Shown: positions 23,459 through 32,263, counted from the stretch's first letter. The stretch: 55,278 bases of DNA from Ruminococcus sp. UBA1394 (GCA_002305725.1 DBQM01000059.1:50085-105362), one strand, 5' to 3'. Numbers and translations: made by a program. Notes: generated by a model from the sequence alone, not told the origin.

Positions 23459-25855
23459 TTATCCCATTACAACTGTAATCTTGTTTTCAGCCGCAAGCTT
23501 GTCAGCCGGAACATAGTTTCCGTCAAGCTTTTCGCCGTTGAGAGTGATTTCCTTTATGCCGCCCTCAACATGATTCGGGTTCTGTACGTCGATTGAAAGC
23601 TGTTTGCCTCTGAATGTCTTTTCAATCTTAAAGCCGTCCCACTCTGAAGGAATTGCCGGGGAAATAACCAGTCCGTCAGCGTCAGGACGCATACCGCAGA
23701 TACCTTCAACACAGCCTACCATAACTGTTGACGCAGTACCTGTCAGCCAGTGAACGTGTGAACGTCCCTCGAAAGGTGAAGCCTTGCTCTCTGTAAACTG
23801 TCCGTGAGCGTATGGCTCGATAACTCTGATTTCAGCCTTGTCGTTCATTGCAGCCGGTGAGCTTTCCATGAAGTACTCAAAGGCTCTGTTTCCGTGACCC
23901 AGGAGTGACTCAGCAAGGATAAGCCAGCCCTGTGACTGTGAGAAGATACCGCCGTTTTCCTTTGTATCAGCGTTGAAGATGTGCATAAGCGCACCGTCAA
24001 AGTAGTTATCCTTGTAAGGAGGTTCAAGCAGCTTTGCACCGTATGGTGTGTTGAGTATATCGTGAACGCTGTTCATAGCCTTTTCAGCCTGTTCAGCGGA
24101 TGCAAACTTTGAAATAACGCTCCAGCTCTGCGGATTCAGCCACATATTAGCCTCCGGGTCTTTCTTTGCGCCTACCACTACGCCGTCTTCACGGATTCCT
24201 CTGATAAATCTGTCTTCGTCCCAGCACTTTTCAAGTGATGCGCCAAGCTCAGCCTGTACCTTTTCGATGTATGCCTTGTACTCGCTGTCATTTCTCTCAG
24301 CAGCCATGTCCCTGATAACGTTCATAGCGTAGTAAAGCTGGAATGCAACGAATGTGGATTCGCCCTTTGCCCCCAGACGCAGACAGTCGTTCCAGTCAGC
24401 GTGAAGTCCGGCAGGCATTGAGTGTGCGCCCAGTCTTTCCATAGAGAAGCGGATTGCATTTTTCAGATGGTCATAAACAGTAGCTTCGCCGCCGTTAGCA
24501 TAAACGATAACCTCGTCTAAGAATGCCTTGTTTCCGCTTTCGCCGATGTACTTGACGATTGTCGGGAACAGCCACAGAGCGTCGTCAGCACGGTAGGACG
24601 GATGACCTGTTTCCTTTACGTACTCCGGATCGTCCGGTGTGTTTTCGTGACCTGCATTGTGGTTGAACTTAACCAGCGGCAGTCCTCCGCCGTTATCAAC
24701 CTGTGCGGAAAGCATGAAACGGATCTTGTCCGCAGCCATTTCCGGATCAAGGTGGATAATACCCTGGATATCCTGGACTGTATCACGGTAGCCGTAGCCG
24801 TTTCTCAGACCGCAGTAAACAAATGAAGCGGCTCTTGACCAGATAAATGTGATAAAGCACTGGAAAGCGTTCCATACATTTATCATGTTGTTGAATTCCT
24901 CTGACGGTGTTTCAACCTGGAAACGGTCAAGAGTTGCGTGCCAGTAATTTTTCAGCTCTGCAATTTCAGCGTCGCACTTGCCGGCAGCCTTGTACTCATT
25001 TAAAATAGCGTCAGCCTGTGCATTGTCCTTCTGACCGAGAATGTAAACAAGCTCGATTGTCTGTCCCGGTTCAAGAGTTATGTCAGACTGCAGAGCGCCG
25101 CAGGCGTTTGAGTTGAAGTTCATTGAGTTGTCAAGCTTGCCGTTTTCAACAGCGACAGGGTTTGAATATGTTCTGTATGAACCGATGAAGTTGTCGAGAT
25201 TACCGCATGATGCAGTAACGTCAGCGCCAACCATTCCGAAGAAACGCTCTCTGTGGTTTGAGCCTGTTTCGTCCCTGCCGGAATTTTCATTGATATGCTG
25301 TAAAACCTTGTTGCCCTCAAAGCTTGTTCTTGTAATGAACAGAGTGTACTGGAGGTTTACCTGGTCCTGTTCATAGTTGTTGTCGTTTGTAAATTCAACG
25401 AAACCGAAAACAGAAAGCTTTCTTGCCTTGCTGTCATTGTTTGTTATCCTGCTGCGCCATACTTCGTAGGTCTTGCCGTTTGGCACATAGTATGTTGTTT
25501 CAGCCTTGATGTCAGCGTATTCTGAGCTGATAACTGTATAGGCAGTACCGTGACGGCACTCGCTCTTATACTTGTCCATAGGCTTACCCACAGGCTGCCA
25601 TGAGGCTGACCAGTAATCAGCAGTATCGTTATCTCTTATGTAGATGTAGCGTCCCGGAAGAGCCATCATTGAGTTAAAGCGATAGCGGCTGATTCTTCCG
25701 TTTGCGCCGGACTTTACAAAGCTGTAGCCGGCAGCGTTGTTGGAAATGATAGCACCGTATTCCGGTGAACCGAGGTAGTTTACCCATGGTGCCGGAGTAT
25801 CCGGTCTTGTAATAACGTATTCCTTGTTTTTAAGGTCAAAGTAACCGTAGTTCAT
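23459..25855 (-). CDS. GH94 cellobiose phosphorylase
   Basis: The enzyme phosphorolyses cellobiose to glucose 1-phosphate and glucose in the cytoplasm, saving ATP after cellodextrin import. The 798-aa length is slightly short for the family (about 810). The N-terminus YGYFDLKNKEYVITRPDTP, the catalytic general acid D490 in ADWNDCL, and the late GTASTVMV match GH94 cellobiose phosphorylases rather than chitobiose or cyclic glucan members. No signal peptide. AAGGAG precedes ATG, and a promoter is at 25906-25934. With the GH26 mannanase and dockerins it fits a plant-fibre degrader. Cellodextrin phosphorylase is a less likely alternative. Confidence 0.92.
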   Translation of the reverse strand: MNYGYFDLKNKEYVITRPDTPAPWVNYLGSPEYGAIISNNAAGYSFVKSGANGRISRYRFNSMMALPGRYIYIRDNDTADYWSASWQPVGKPMDKYKSECRHGTAYTVISSEYADIKAETTYYVPNGKTYEVWRSRITNNDSKARKLSVFGFVEFTNDNNYEQDQVNLQYTLFITRTSFEGNKVLQHINENSGRDETGSNHRERFFGMVGADVTASCGNLDNFIGSYRTYSNPVAVENGKLDNSMNFNSNACGALQSDITLEPGQTIELVYILGQKDNAQADAILNEYKAAGKCDAEIAELKNYWHATLDRFQVETPSEEFNNMINVWNAFQCFITFIWSRAASFVYCGLRNGYGYRDTVQDIQGIIHLDPEMAADKIRFMLSAQVDNGGGLPLVKFNHNAGHENTPDDPEYVKETGHPSYRADDALWLFPTIVKYIGESGNKAFLDEVIVYANGGEATVYDHLKNAIRFSMERLGAHSMPAGLHADWNDCLRLGAKGESTFVAFQLYYAMNVIRDMAAERNDSEYKAYIEKVQAELGASLEKCWDEDRFIRGIREDGVVVGAKKDPEANMWLNPQSWSVISKFASAEQAEKAMNSVHDILNTPYGAKLLEPPYKDNYFDGALMHIFNADTKENGGIFSQSQGWLILAESLLGHGNRAFEYFMESSPAAMNDKAEIRVIEPYAHGQFTESKASPFEGRSHVHWLTGTASTVMVGCVEGICGMRPDADGLVISPAIPSEWDGFKIEKTFRGKQLSIDVQNPNHVEGGIKEITLNGEKLDGNYVPADKLAAENKITVVMG

Positions 25856-25905
25856 TTAAAATCTCCTTAAAGCATAATATTCTTTTTTCGCATGAAGCTA
25901 CTTCT

Positions 25906-25934
25906 ATGATAACATTTAAATGAACATATTTCAA
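25906..25934 (-). promoter_or_regulatory. Promoter of the cellobiose phosphorylase gene
   Basis: Minus-strand TTGAAA (25929-25934), 17-bp spacer, TATCAT (25906-25911). The spacer contains the palindrome CATTTAAATG, which could bind a regulator. Confidence 0.55.
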
Positions 25935-26015
25935 GGGGGTAAGAAGAAAAAAACAAGGAAAATTTTGTGCTGTATTTAACAGAATCAATTTTTCTGACAT
26001 GAGCATATCTGTTTA

Positions 26016-26044
26016 TTGACAATAATATACTGATATGTTAAAAT
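26016..26044 (+). promoter_or_regulatory. Promoter of the LRR-dockerin gene
   Basis: TTGACA (26016-26021), 17-bp spacer, TAAAAT (26039-26044), 28 bases before the start codon. Confidence 0.6.
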
Positions 26045-26072
26045 ATAATAAAAAAATGATATGGAGGTAACT

Positions 26073-27593
26073 ATGAAAAAGAAATTCAGAAAATTATCCG
26101 TACTTGTTTCGGCTGTACTGTGTGCTTCATGCCTCGGTATGACTGCCGCAGCAGATTATGAAATCGTCAACGAAAATGATGATTATGTATACGACGGTAT
26201 TTACTACGATATTGACGGAGAAAGTGCGTATGTATATGACGCTGAATACTATATCACCAGCGCAGAAATCATGGATACATATAAAGGTTATCCTGTAACC
26301 ATGATAACTTCCTATGCCTTTTCATCCTGTAAAAATCTTAAAGAGATAGTAATACCGGACAGCGTAAATTATATAGACGAAGGCGCTTTTGACAATACTG
26401 CATGGTATAACTCCCAGCCGGACGGTCCTGTTTATGCCGGAAATGTTCTTTATGACTATAAGGGTGATATTCCGGCAAATACCAACGTCACAATAAAGGA
26501 CGGTACAGTTTCAGTTTCACCTTACGCTTTTACAGGGGATATGGACACGGAAACCTACGAGGTTGCGGAAACAACAGGTCTTGTAAGCGTTGAAATACCG
26601 GAAAGCATGGAAATTATCAGTTACAGGGCATTTGAATCATGTACCGGACTCAAAAAAGTAACAGCACCGGACAACAAGTGCATAAAAATCCAGGATGACG
26701 CATTTAAAAATACTTCATGGTATAATTCCCAGCCGGACGGACTCGTTTATGCAGGCTCAGTCCTTTACAAATACAAGGGAGAAATGCCGGAAAATACCGA
26801 CCTTGTTCTCCCGGACACTACAAAAGCCCTTGCTGAAAATGCTTTTTATGCCGAACAGGTTGACATTTCTGAAGAGGAAATCGTCAACACAGGTCTTAAA
26901 AGCATAACATTGCCGGAGGGACTTGAATACATAGGCGACGGCGCTTTTCAATCCTGCCAGTCGCTTGCTGAAATTTCTGTTCCGGACAGCGTTACAGAAA
27001 TAGGTGCCGGCGCATTCTTTGGCTGCACTTCACTTTCATCAGTAAAACTCCCTCAGAATATCAGCAGCATAGGAATAGCACAGTTTGCACGCTGTAAATC
27101 ACTGAAAAGCATTGATATACCGGAAAGTGTAAAATCAATTGAAAATTCTGCGTTTCTTCTTTCCGGTCTGACCGGGGCTGAAATTCCTTTCAGTGTTGAA
27201 TATATAGGCAGCGGAGCATTTTACTGCCCTTCACTTAAAAATCTTACTGTTCCGAATCCAAGATGTATAATTGAAGATGAAACCTCAGTTTCAAACTACA
27301 TGGACGAAGAATATAATATGTATTATTACGGCACCATAAAGGGATATACAAATTCCTATGCTGACAGGTATTCCCAGTACTACGGATACACCTTTGACGG
27401 AAGTCTGGGAGTTATCGGCGATATCAGCAATAACGGAAAAATCGACCTTTATGACGCCATAAGAATAGCAGAGTACATCATGAACATGAGAACGTTTGAT
27501 GACAATATGCTTATGATTGCGGATTATAATCTGAATTATGCAGTCAACCTTTATGATGTAATCGCTATTGCAACTGAACTTCTTCCAAAATAA
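26073..27593 (+). CDS. Secreted LRR (BspA-type) protein with C-terminal type I dockerin
   Basis: The 506-aa product begins with a signal peptide (KKKFRKLSVLVSAVLCASC region). About ten LRR_5 repeats follow, two of them interrupted by near-identical insertions containing NTxWYNSQPDG, VYAG and VLYxYKG, a sign of internal duplication. The C-terminus (about 450-506) is a dockerin: both 12-residue calcium loops (DISNNGKIDLYD and DYNLNYAVNLYD) keep acidic or Asn residues at positions 1, 5, 9 and 12. It should plug into a cohesin of a cellulosome-like scaffold, which is not encoded here. The start at 26073 follows GGAGG. An earlier ATG at 26061 overlaps that site. Confidence 0.88.
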   Translation: MKKKFRKLSVLVSAVLCASCLGMTAAADYEIVNENDDYVYDGIYYDIDGESAYVYDAEYYITSAEIMDTYKGYPVTMITSYAFSSCKNLKEIVIPDSVNYIDEGAFDNTAWYNSQPDGPVYAGNVLYDYKGDIPANTNVTIKDGTVSVSPYAFTGDMDTETYEVAETTGLVSVEIPESMEIISYRAFESCTGLKKVTAPDNKCIKIQDDAFKNTSWYNSQPDGLVYAGSVLYKYKGEMPENTDLVLPDTTKALAENAFYAEQVDISEEEIVNTGLKSITLPEGLEYIGDGAFQSCQSLAEISVPDSVTEIGAGAFFGCTSLSSVKLPQNISSIGIAQFARCKSLKSIDIPESVKSIENSAFLLSGLTGAEIPFSVEYIGSGAFYCPSLKNLTVPNPRCIIEDETSVSNYMDEEYNMYYYGTIKGYTNSYADRYSQYYGYTFDGSLGVIGDISNNGKIDLYDAIRIAEYIMNMRTFDDNMLMIADYNLNYAVNLYDVIAIATELLPK

Positions 27594-27599
27594 AAAAGC

Positions 27600-27642
27600 A
27601 AAGGTTTCGCCGGACTGTCCGACAGTCAGCGAAACCTTTTAA
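27600..27642 (+). terminator. Terminator of the LRR-dockerin gene
   Basis: AAAGGTTTCGC, inner CGGACTGTCCGACAGTC part, GCGAAACCTTTT: an 11-pair stem directly after the stop codon. Confidence 0.85.
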
Positions 27643-27668
27643 AAATGAGAAATTGTTTTCAAGTATTT

Positions 27669-27691
27669 GGGCGAGCAATGCTCGCCCCTAC
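27669..27691 (-). repeat. REP-like palindrome
   Basis: GGGCGAGC-AAT-GCTCGCCC followed by CTAC: a variant of the family with compensatory changes in both arms, which keeps the stem perfect. Confidence 0.8.
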
Positions 27692-27716
27692 ATTAGTGTA
27701 TGATATGGGTTTATTT

Positions 27717-27740
27717 GTAGGGGCGGCCACTGGTCGCCCG
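27717..27740 (+). repeat. REP-like palindrome, inverse of the copy at 27669
   Basis: GTAGGGGCGGCC-ACT-GGTCGCCCG. It pairs with the neighbouring copy in divergent orientation 25 bases away. Confidence 0.85.
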
Positions 27741-27757
27741 TTATTTGCAGTATACTG

Positions 27758-27784
27758 AAAGGGACAGCTTAAAGCCGTCCCTTT
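27758..27784 (-). terminator. Probable terminator of glyQS
   Basis: Minus-strand AAAGGGACGGC-TTTAA-GCTGTCCCTTT, 10 bases past the stop. The stem has one G-T pair. The trailing T-run is short. Confidence 0.6.
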
Positions 27785-27793
27785 TGCTGTTTA

Positions 27794-29200
27794 TTAAAAT
27801 GCAGTTTTTTCTTCAAGGAATTCAACAAGCTTGTCTATGCTTATACGTTCCTGTTCCATTGTATCTCTGTCACGGACTGTTACACAGCCATCCTTTTCAA
27901 GAGTGTCAAAGTCGTATGTAATACAGAAAGGAGTACCGATTTCATCCTGGCGGCGGTATCTCTTTCCGATAGTACCAGTTTCGTCAAATGTGACCATAAA
28001 CTTCTTTGAGAGCATTTCAAATACTTCCTCAGCCTGCGGAGTAAGCTTCTTGACAAGCGGAAGTACTGCTGCCTTGTACGGTGCAAGCGCAGGGTGCAGA
28101 TGCATAACAGTTCTTGTTTCCTTTTTCTCGTTGCCGTTTTTGTCAACTGAAGTCAGTTCTTCCTCGTCATAAGCCTCTGTAACGATTGAGAGGAACAGTC
28201 TTTCAACGCCGAGTGACGGTTCAATTACATACGGAATGTACTTTTCGTTTGTTTCAGGGTCGAAGTATTCAAGTGACTTGCCGCTGGTCTTGATGTGCTG
28301 AGTAAGGTCATAGTCAGTTCTGTCGGCAACGCCCCACAGCTCGCCCCAGCCGAACGGGAAGAGATACTCAAAGTCGGTAGTTGCCTTTGAATAGAAACAA
28401 AGTTCTTCCGGTGAATGATCTCTCAGACGGATATTTTCTTCCTTGAGTCCGAGACTGAGGAGGAAGTCACGGCAGAAGCCTCTCCAGTAGGAGAACCATT
28501 CAAGGTCAGTACCCGGCTTGCAGAAAAATTCAAGTTCCATCTGTTCAAATTCACGGACACGGAAAATAAAGTTGCCCGGTGTGATCTCGTTTCTGAAAGA
28601 CTTGCCTATCTGTGCAACGCCGAAAGGCACTTTCTTTCTTGTTGTACGCTGAATATTTGCAAAGTTTACAAAAATACCCTGTGCAGTTTCCGGACGGAGA
28701 TAAAGCTCGGACTTTGAATCCTCCGTTACGCCCTGAAAAGTCTTGAACATAAGGTTGAACTGACGGATATCAGTAAAATTGGATTTTCCGCAGTTAGGAC
28801 AGCAGATGTTGTGTTCACGGATATAGTCTGTCATCTGTTCATTTGTCCAGCCTGCAACGTTTGTACCGTCGAAATCTTCAATGAGGTTATCTGCTCTGTG
28901 ACGTGTCTTGCACTCCTTGCAGTCCATAAGAGGATCGGAAAAGCCGCCGATATGACCGGATGCAACCCATGCCTGAGGATTCATAAGTATGGCGCTGTCA
29001 AGTCCGACATTGTATTTGTTCTCCTGAACGAATTTCTTCATCCATGCCTTCTTGATATTGTTTTTCAGTTCAACGCCGAGCGGACCGTAGTCCCATGTAT
29101 TGGCAAGACCGCCGTAGATCTCAGAACCAGGATAGACATATCCCTTTGATTTGCAAAGGTCAACAATTTTGTCCATTGATTTTTCAGTATTGGGTATCAT
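27794..29200 (-). CDS. glyQS: Glycine--tRNA ligase, homodimeric class IIc type
   Basis: This enzyme charges tRNA-Gly. The 468-aa protein is the alpha2 type, not the GlyQ/GlyS tetramer. Motif 2 lies in GKSFRNEITPGNFIFRVREFEQMELEFF and motif 3 in GVERLF. A Cys4 cluster (CKECKTRH and CCPNCGK) is inserted in the catalytic domain. The C-terminal anticodon-binding domain starts near HPALAPYKAAVLPL. GAAAGGAA eight bases before 29200 fixes the start. In-frame ATGs further up lie before this site. The promoter is at 29240-29268. No T-box or glycine riboswitch was seen. Confidence 0.96.
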   Translation of the reverse strand: MIPNTEKSMDKIVDLCKSKGYVYPGSEIYGGLANTWDYGPLGVELKNNIKKAWMKKFVQENKYNVGLDSAILMNPQAWVASGHIGGFSDPLMDCKECKTRHRADNLIEDFDGTNVAGWTNEQMTDYIREHNICCPNCGKSNFTDIRQFNLMFKTFQGVTEDSKSELYLRPETAQGIFVNFANIQRTTRKKVPFGVAQIGKSFRNEITPGNFIFRVREFEQMELEFFCKPGTDLEWFSYWRGFCRDFLLSLGLKEENIRLRDHSPEELCFYSKATTDFEYLFPFGWGELWGVADRTDYDLTQHIKTSGKSLEYFDPETNEKYIPYVIEPSLGVERLFLSIVTEAYDEEELTSVDKNGNEKKETRTVMHLHPALAPYKAAVLPLVKKLTPQAEEVFEMLSKKFMVTFDETGTIGKRYRRQDEIGTPFCITYDFDTLEKDGCVTVRDRDTMEQERISIDKLVEFLEEKTAF

Positions 29201-29239
29201 TTGAATTATTCCTTTCATCAACTATAATTATTCTATTCT

Positions 29240-29268
29240 ATTTTACTCTAAAACAGGAAAAAAGTCAA
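29240..29268 (-). promoter_or_regulatory. Promoter of glyQS
   Basis: Minus-strand TTGACT (29263-29268), 17-bp spacer, TAAAAT (29240-29245). Confidence 0.6.
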
Positions 29269-29301
29269 GGAAATCGGATATATTCACGCCAATCAATTTT
29301 C

Positions 29302-29325
29302 GTAGGGGCGACCATTGGTCGCCCG
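29302..29325 (+). repeat. REP-like palindrome
   Basis: GTAGGGGCGACC-ATT-GGTCGCCCG, followed by TGATTTTTTG on the plus strand. Confidence 0.9.
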
Positions 29326-29347
29326 TGATTTTTTGTGTTATTGAATT

Positions 29348-29370
29348 GGGCGACCAATGGTCGCCCCTAC
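29348..29370 (-). repeat. REP-like palindrome, inverse of the copy at 29302
   Basis: GGGCGACC-AAT-GGTCGCCCCTAC. The pair lies 22 bases apart between the small RNA gene and the glyQS promoter. The whole pair can fold into one long hairpin. Confidence 0.9.
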
Positions 29371-29396
29371 ACATGGAATATTGCCAAATAGTTTCA

Positions 29397-29494
29397 TAAA
29401 ATAAAAAGAAACACCGCCCTCCGTCCCAAGGTGGCAGTGTTTTCTTTCACTAAACATCACGGGGCGAAACCGCTTATCGCAGACGCCCTTTTAT
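29397..29494 (-). ncRNA. Predicted free-standing small RNA, about 98 nt
   Basis: A consensus promoter (29501-29528) is followed on the minus strand by about 98 bases without a usable ORF. A first hairpin, GGGCG-(CTGC/GCGG)-CGCCC, covers 29464-29490. The transcript ends in a strong terminator (AAACACTGCC / GGCGGTGTTTC then TTTTTATTTT, 29397-29444). The loop ACCTTGGGACGGAG is unpaired and G-rich. No downstream gene is positioned to be a riboswitch target: glyQS is 200 bases away with its own promoter. I cannot assign it to a known family. Confidence 0.7.
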
Positions 29495-29500
29495 ATTTTT

Positions 29501-29528
29501 ATTATATCACAATTTTATTAAATGTCAA
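29501..29528 (-). promoter_or_regulatory. Promoter of the small RNA
   Basis: Minus-strand TTGACA (29523-29528), 16-bp spacer, TATAAT (29501-29506). Both hexamers are perfect consensus, among the strongest in the window. Confidence 0.75.
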
Positions 29529-29761
29529 CAGTCCTTAATTGTTTTTCACTAAAATCAATTTTTGGCAAAGCACAGATTTTTGCAGAGAACGGCACCCACG
29601 ACGTCCATTTGATTTGCTGTATGGCTGCCGGTCGTGTCGCAAACAAAACGATGCCGTAAAATTAACAACGAAATGTCCTGTCGGGTCACCGACTTTTTCT
29701 GAATAGTCTGACAGAATCTGCACAAAATAAACAAAAGAAAATCTGAAAGGACTGTTTATAT

Positions 29762-30439
29762 TTGAATATTGTATTCATCCGTGCGCTGATATTATACATT
29801 ATAGTAATTTTTTCTGTAAGACTCATGGGAAAAAGGCAGATAGGAGAGCTTCAGCCCTCCGAGCTTGTTATAACAATTCTCGTTTCAAACATAGCAACCC
29901 TCCCCCTCGAAGACCTGAATATCCCACTTGTCATGGGCATACTGCCTATTCTTTCACTTGTATGCTTTGAGGTCATTATGTCGTGGCTGTCACTCAAATC
30001 AAAGTGCCTGCGCCATGCCGTTTCGGGAAGTCCCAAGGTTATTATAAGGGACGGCGTCCTCGACCAGAAAGTTATGGAGGATCTGCGTTTTTCCGTTGAC
30101 GACCTTATGACCGCACTCAGAGGAAACAGCGTGTTTGACATTGCGGACGTTCAGTTTGCCATAGTTGAAACAAACGGAAGTGTGTCGGTATATGAAAAGT
30201 ATGCCCAGAGAAATGTCAAAAACACCGACCTCAATCTTACCGGAACTTCCATGGACCCGCCTGTCATCATAGTTTCCGACGGCAAGCTTATCACGCAGGG
30301 ACTCAACGAAACCGGACTGAAAAAGCAATGGGTATATGACCTTATAGAGCGAAAGCATATGGAACTTTCAGATATTTTTCTGCTTACGGCTGACAAAAAC
30401 GGCACATACAATCTGATAAAAAGGAGCAGCGGAAAATGA
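29762..30439 (+). CDS. DUF421 (YetF-like) membrane protein
   Basis: The 225-aa protein has three N-terminal membrane helices (residues about 4-80, with VRLMGKRQIGELQPSELVIT), then the YetF-type C-terminal domain (SGSPKVIIRDGVLDQKVMEDLRFSVDDL region). The start is TTG, placed 11 bases after AAAGGA. No ATG fits the conserved N-terminus. It overlaps the DUF4363 gene by four bases (ATGA), a common pairing in spore-forming Firmicutes. Its role is unknown. Upstream, 29531-29761 holds no gene. A short hairpin GTCGG-GTCA-CCGAC followed by TTTTTC (about 29677-29698) is the only visible structure. Confidence 0.85.
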   Translation: MNIVFIRALILYIIVIFSVRLMGKRQIGELQPSELVITILVSNIATLPLEDLNIPLVMGILPILSLVCFEVIMSWLSLKSKCLRHAVSGSPKVIIRDGVLDQKVMEDLRFSVDDLMTALRGNSVFDIADVQFAIVETNGSVSVYEKYAQRNVKNTDLNLTGTSMDPPVIIVSDGKLITQGLNETGLKKQWVYDLIERKHMELSDIFLLTADKNGTYNLIKRSSGK

Positions 30440-30813
30440 TAAGAATAAAAATAAGCTTCGGTATCATAATTTCCATTATAGTTCTGGGCGTTTCGGGTTT
30501 TTTTGTACTTCGTCATGAAACAAATGAAATAATCAGTCTTATTGACGAAACCAAATCGTATTCCGATTCTGAAAATACCGAAAGCGCTTTGAAGTCCGCA
30601 GACAAGCTGCTGAAAAAATGGGATAAGTACCACACCTACGCAAGTATTTTTATAAACAATGATAAAATCAGCGATGTCCAGGAATCAGTTTCACGCATAA
30701 AAGCGCTTATTGAAAAAGACAACGACGAGCTGAATGCCGAATATGATTCGGCAAAATCTGCACTTAAATGGATAGTTGAAAGCGAAATTCCAAGATGGAC
30801 TAATATTCTGTAA
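30436..30813 (+). CDS. DUF4363 family membrane-anchored protein
   Basis: The 125-aa protein has one N-terminal membrane helix (residues 7-25) and an otherwise helical, charged extracytoplasmic part. It matches DUF4363, a small family that accompanies DUF421 proteins, with a pattern of acidic and lysine-rich helices (SADKLLKKWDKYHTYASIF). Function unknown. The start overlaps the DUF421 stop, and a terminator follows at once. Confidence 0.8.
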   Translation: MIRIKISFGIIISIIVLGVSGFFVLRHETNEIISLIDETKSYSDSENTESALKSADKLLKKWDKYHTYASIFINNDKISDVQESVSRIKALIEKDNDELNAEYDSAKSALKWIVESEIPRWTNIL

Positions 30814-30818
30814 ACCAA

Positions 30819-30849
30819 ACGGGACACCCTGCAAAAGAGAGTGTCCCGT
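30819..30849. terminator. Terminator between the DUF4363 gene and the LRR gene
   Basis: ACGGGACAC, 13-base loop, GTGTCCCGT, then AAAATTTTTATT on the plus strand. It lies between convergent genes. Confidence 0.8.
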
Positions 30850-30856
30850 AAAATTT

Positions 30857-32263
30857 TTATTTCTGATAAAACTCATCAGTTTTTTTCTTTTTTCTGATAA
30901 TAACTATAACTGCAGCTGCAATTCCTGTAACAATTATGCCCACAACAGCGCATATTGCTATAATATAAGGCATATCCTTGTTTCCGTCAAGATATTCTAT
31001 AGAAATCCTGTTGCTTTTTGCATAGTCCTTTGCGGCAGTATCAAAATTAGCTCTGAGTTTAAATCCGTCAAGCTTATGAAACTCGCCTTCTTCATCATCA
31101 GTAAAGCCAAAGGCGTAATCTCCTATCGCCTCAACAGTATCCGGTACTGTGACAGTTTTCAGCGATGTACACTCAAGAAAAGCATAATCGCCGACAGATG
31201 TTACAGACGCTGGTATCTCAATGCTTTCGAGAGAAGAACAGTCGCAGAAAAGACTTCCGCCGATTTCGGTCAGCTTATTGGAAAGAGTAATGCTGCGAAG
31301 TGCGGTACAGTTTGAAAAAGCCGCCTCGCCGATAGCCTCGACGCTGTCGGTCATTGTTATTGTTACAAGGTAAGGATTGTCGAAAAACGCTCCGGACGGA
31401 ATGTATAAAACCGAATCCGGAACTGCAAATTCCGTCACATTTTTTCCCATCGGAAATATTTCCAGAATTGTTTCATCTTTGGAATACAAAACTCCGTCTG
31501 TTTCTTTAAAATATTCGCTTTCCGGCGAAACCTCAAAGTTTTCAAGGTCCTCACAGCCAAGGAAAGCAAGAGAGCCTACAGATTCAAGGGTAGACGGAAT
31601 TGAAACAGTCTTTACTCCACGGCAGTAATAATAGGACATTGCTCCGAGAGTTTCAAGACCTTCCCAGAGCTCCAGCGATTCTCCCAGAGTGGAAAACGCA
31701 AAGGCGTAGTCCCCAACAGATGTTACTGTTGACGGTATTTCAACATCTCCCAGACTGTCGCAGTAGCTGAAAGCATAATCGCCGACAGATGTTACAGATT
31801 CCGGTATCTCTATCTCTTTCAGACTGGTGCACTGCGCAAAGCACTGATCCGGAATTCCGGTTATTCCGTCGGGAAGCTTAACAGTTTCAAGCTTTTCACA
31901 GCCGAGAAAAGCAGCCTCTCCGATATAGCTTACACCGTCTGCAATGTTAGCAGAGCGCAGCCTTGTGCAGCCGGAAAAAGCGTTGTCATAAATGCCGAGT
32001 ATCTTGTAACCGTCAATCTCCTCGCCGATGTTTACAGCAGTAGTACTGCTGCTGCAGGCGGTTATATAAACACCGCCTTTGGCTTTGTTGTATGTGAGTA
32101 CATTGTCTGTAAAGGTATCTCCCTCGTAAAGTTCGGGGACAATTGTCTCAGTAGTTTCGGTTTCTTCCTCGTCTTCATGGGCATACACCAGCGGCATGGA
32201 ATATGCAAATACAGCAGCTGCCGCCAGAACCGTGCATAAAATTTTTTTCGGGGCAATTTTCAT
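30857..32263 (-). CDS. Surface BspA-type LRR protein with C-terminal membrane anchor
   Basis: The 468-aa protein has a signal peptide (CTVLAAAAVFAYSMPLVYA) and an acidic linker. About fourteen LRR_5 repeats follow, then a C-terminal hydrophobic helix (YIIAICAVVGIIVTGIAAAV) ending in a basic tail (IRKKKKTDEFYQK). It is therefore anchored in the membrane with the LRR face outside, not sortase-linked. The start overlaps the stop of the related upstream gene (TAATG). The two are probably diverged tandem duplicates with the same domain order. Ligand unknown. Confidence 0.85.
   Translation of the reverse strand: MKIAPKKILCTVLAAAAVFAYSMPLVYAHEDEEETETTETIVPELYEGDTFTDNVLTYNKAKGGVYITACSSSTTAVNIGEEIDGYKILGIYDNAFSGCTRLRSANIADGVSYIGEAAFLGCEKLETVKLPDGITGIPDQCFAQCTSLKEIEIPESVTSVGDYAFSYCDSLGDVEIPSTVTSVGDYAFAFSTLGESLELWEGLETLGAMSYYYCRGVKTVSIPSTLESVGSLAFLGCEDLENFEVSPESEYFKETDGVLYSKDETILEIFPMGKNVTEFAVPDSVLYIPSGAFFDNPYLVTITMTDSVEAIGEAAFSNCTALRSITLSNKLTEIGGSLFCDCSSLESIEIPASVTSVGDYAFLECTSLKTVTVPDTVEAIGDYAFGFTDDEEGEFHKLDGFKLRANFDTAAKDYAKSNRISIEYLDGNKDMPYIIAICAVVGIIVTGIAAAVIVIIRKKKKTDEFYQK

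Noticed and set aside
29201..29400. Glycine riboswitch or T-box for glyQS
   Set aside because: The glyQS leader is short and contains only the promoter. The structured RNA further upstream has its own terminator and is separated by a REP pair.
29535..29723. 62-aa minus-strand frame between the small RNA and the DUF421 gene
   Set aside because: No ribosome site, atypical composition and no recognisable features.
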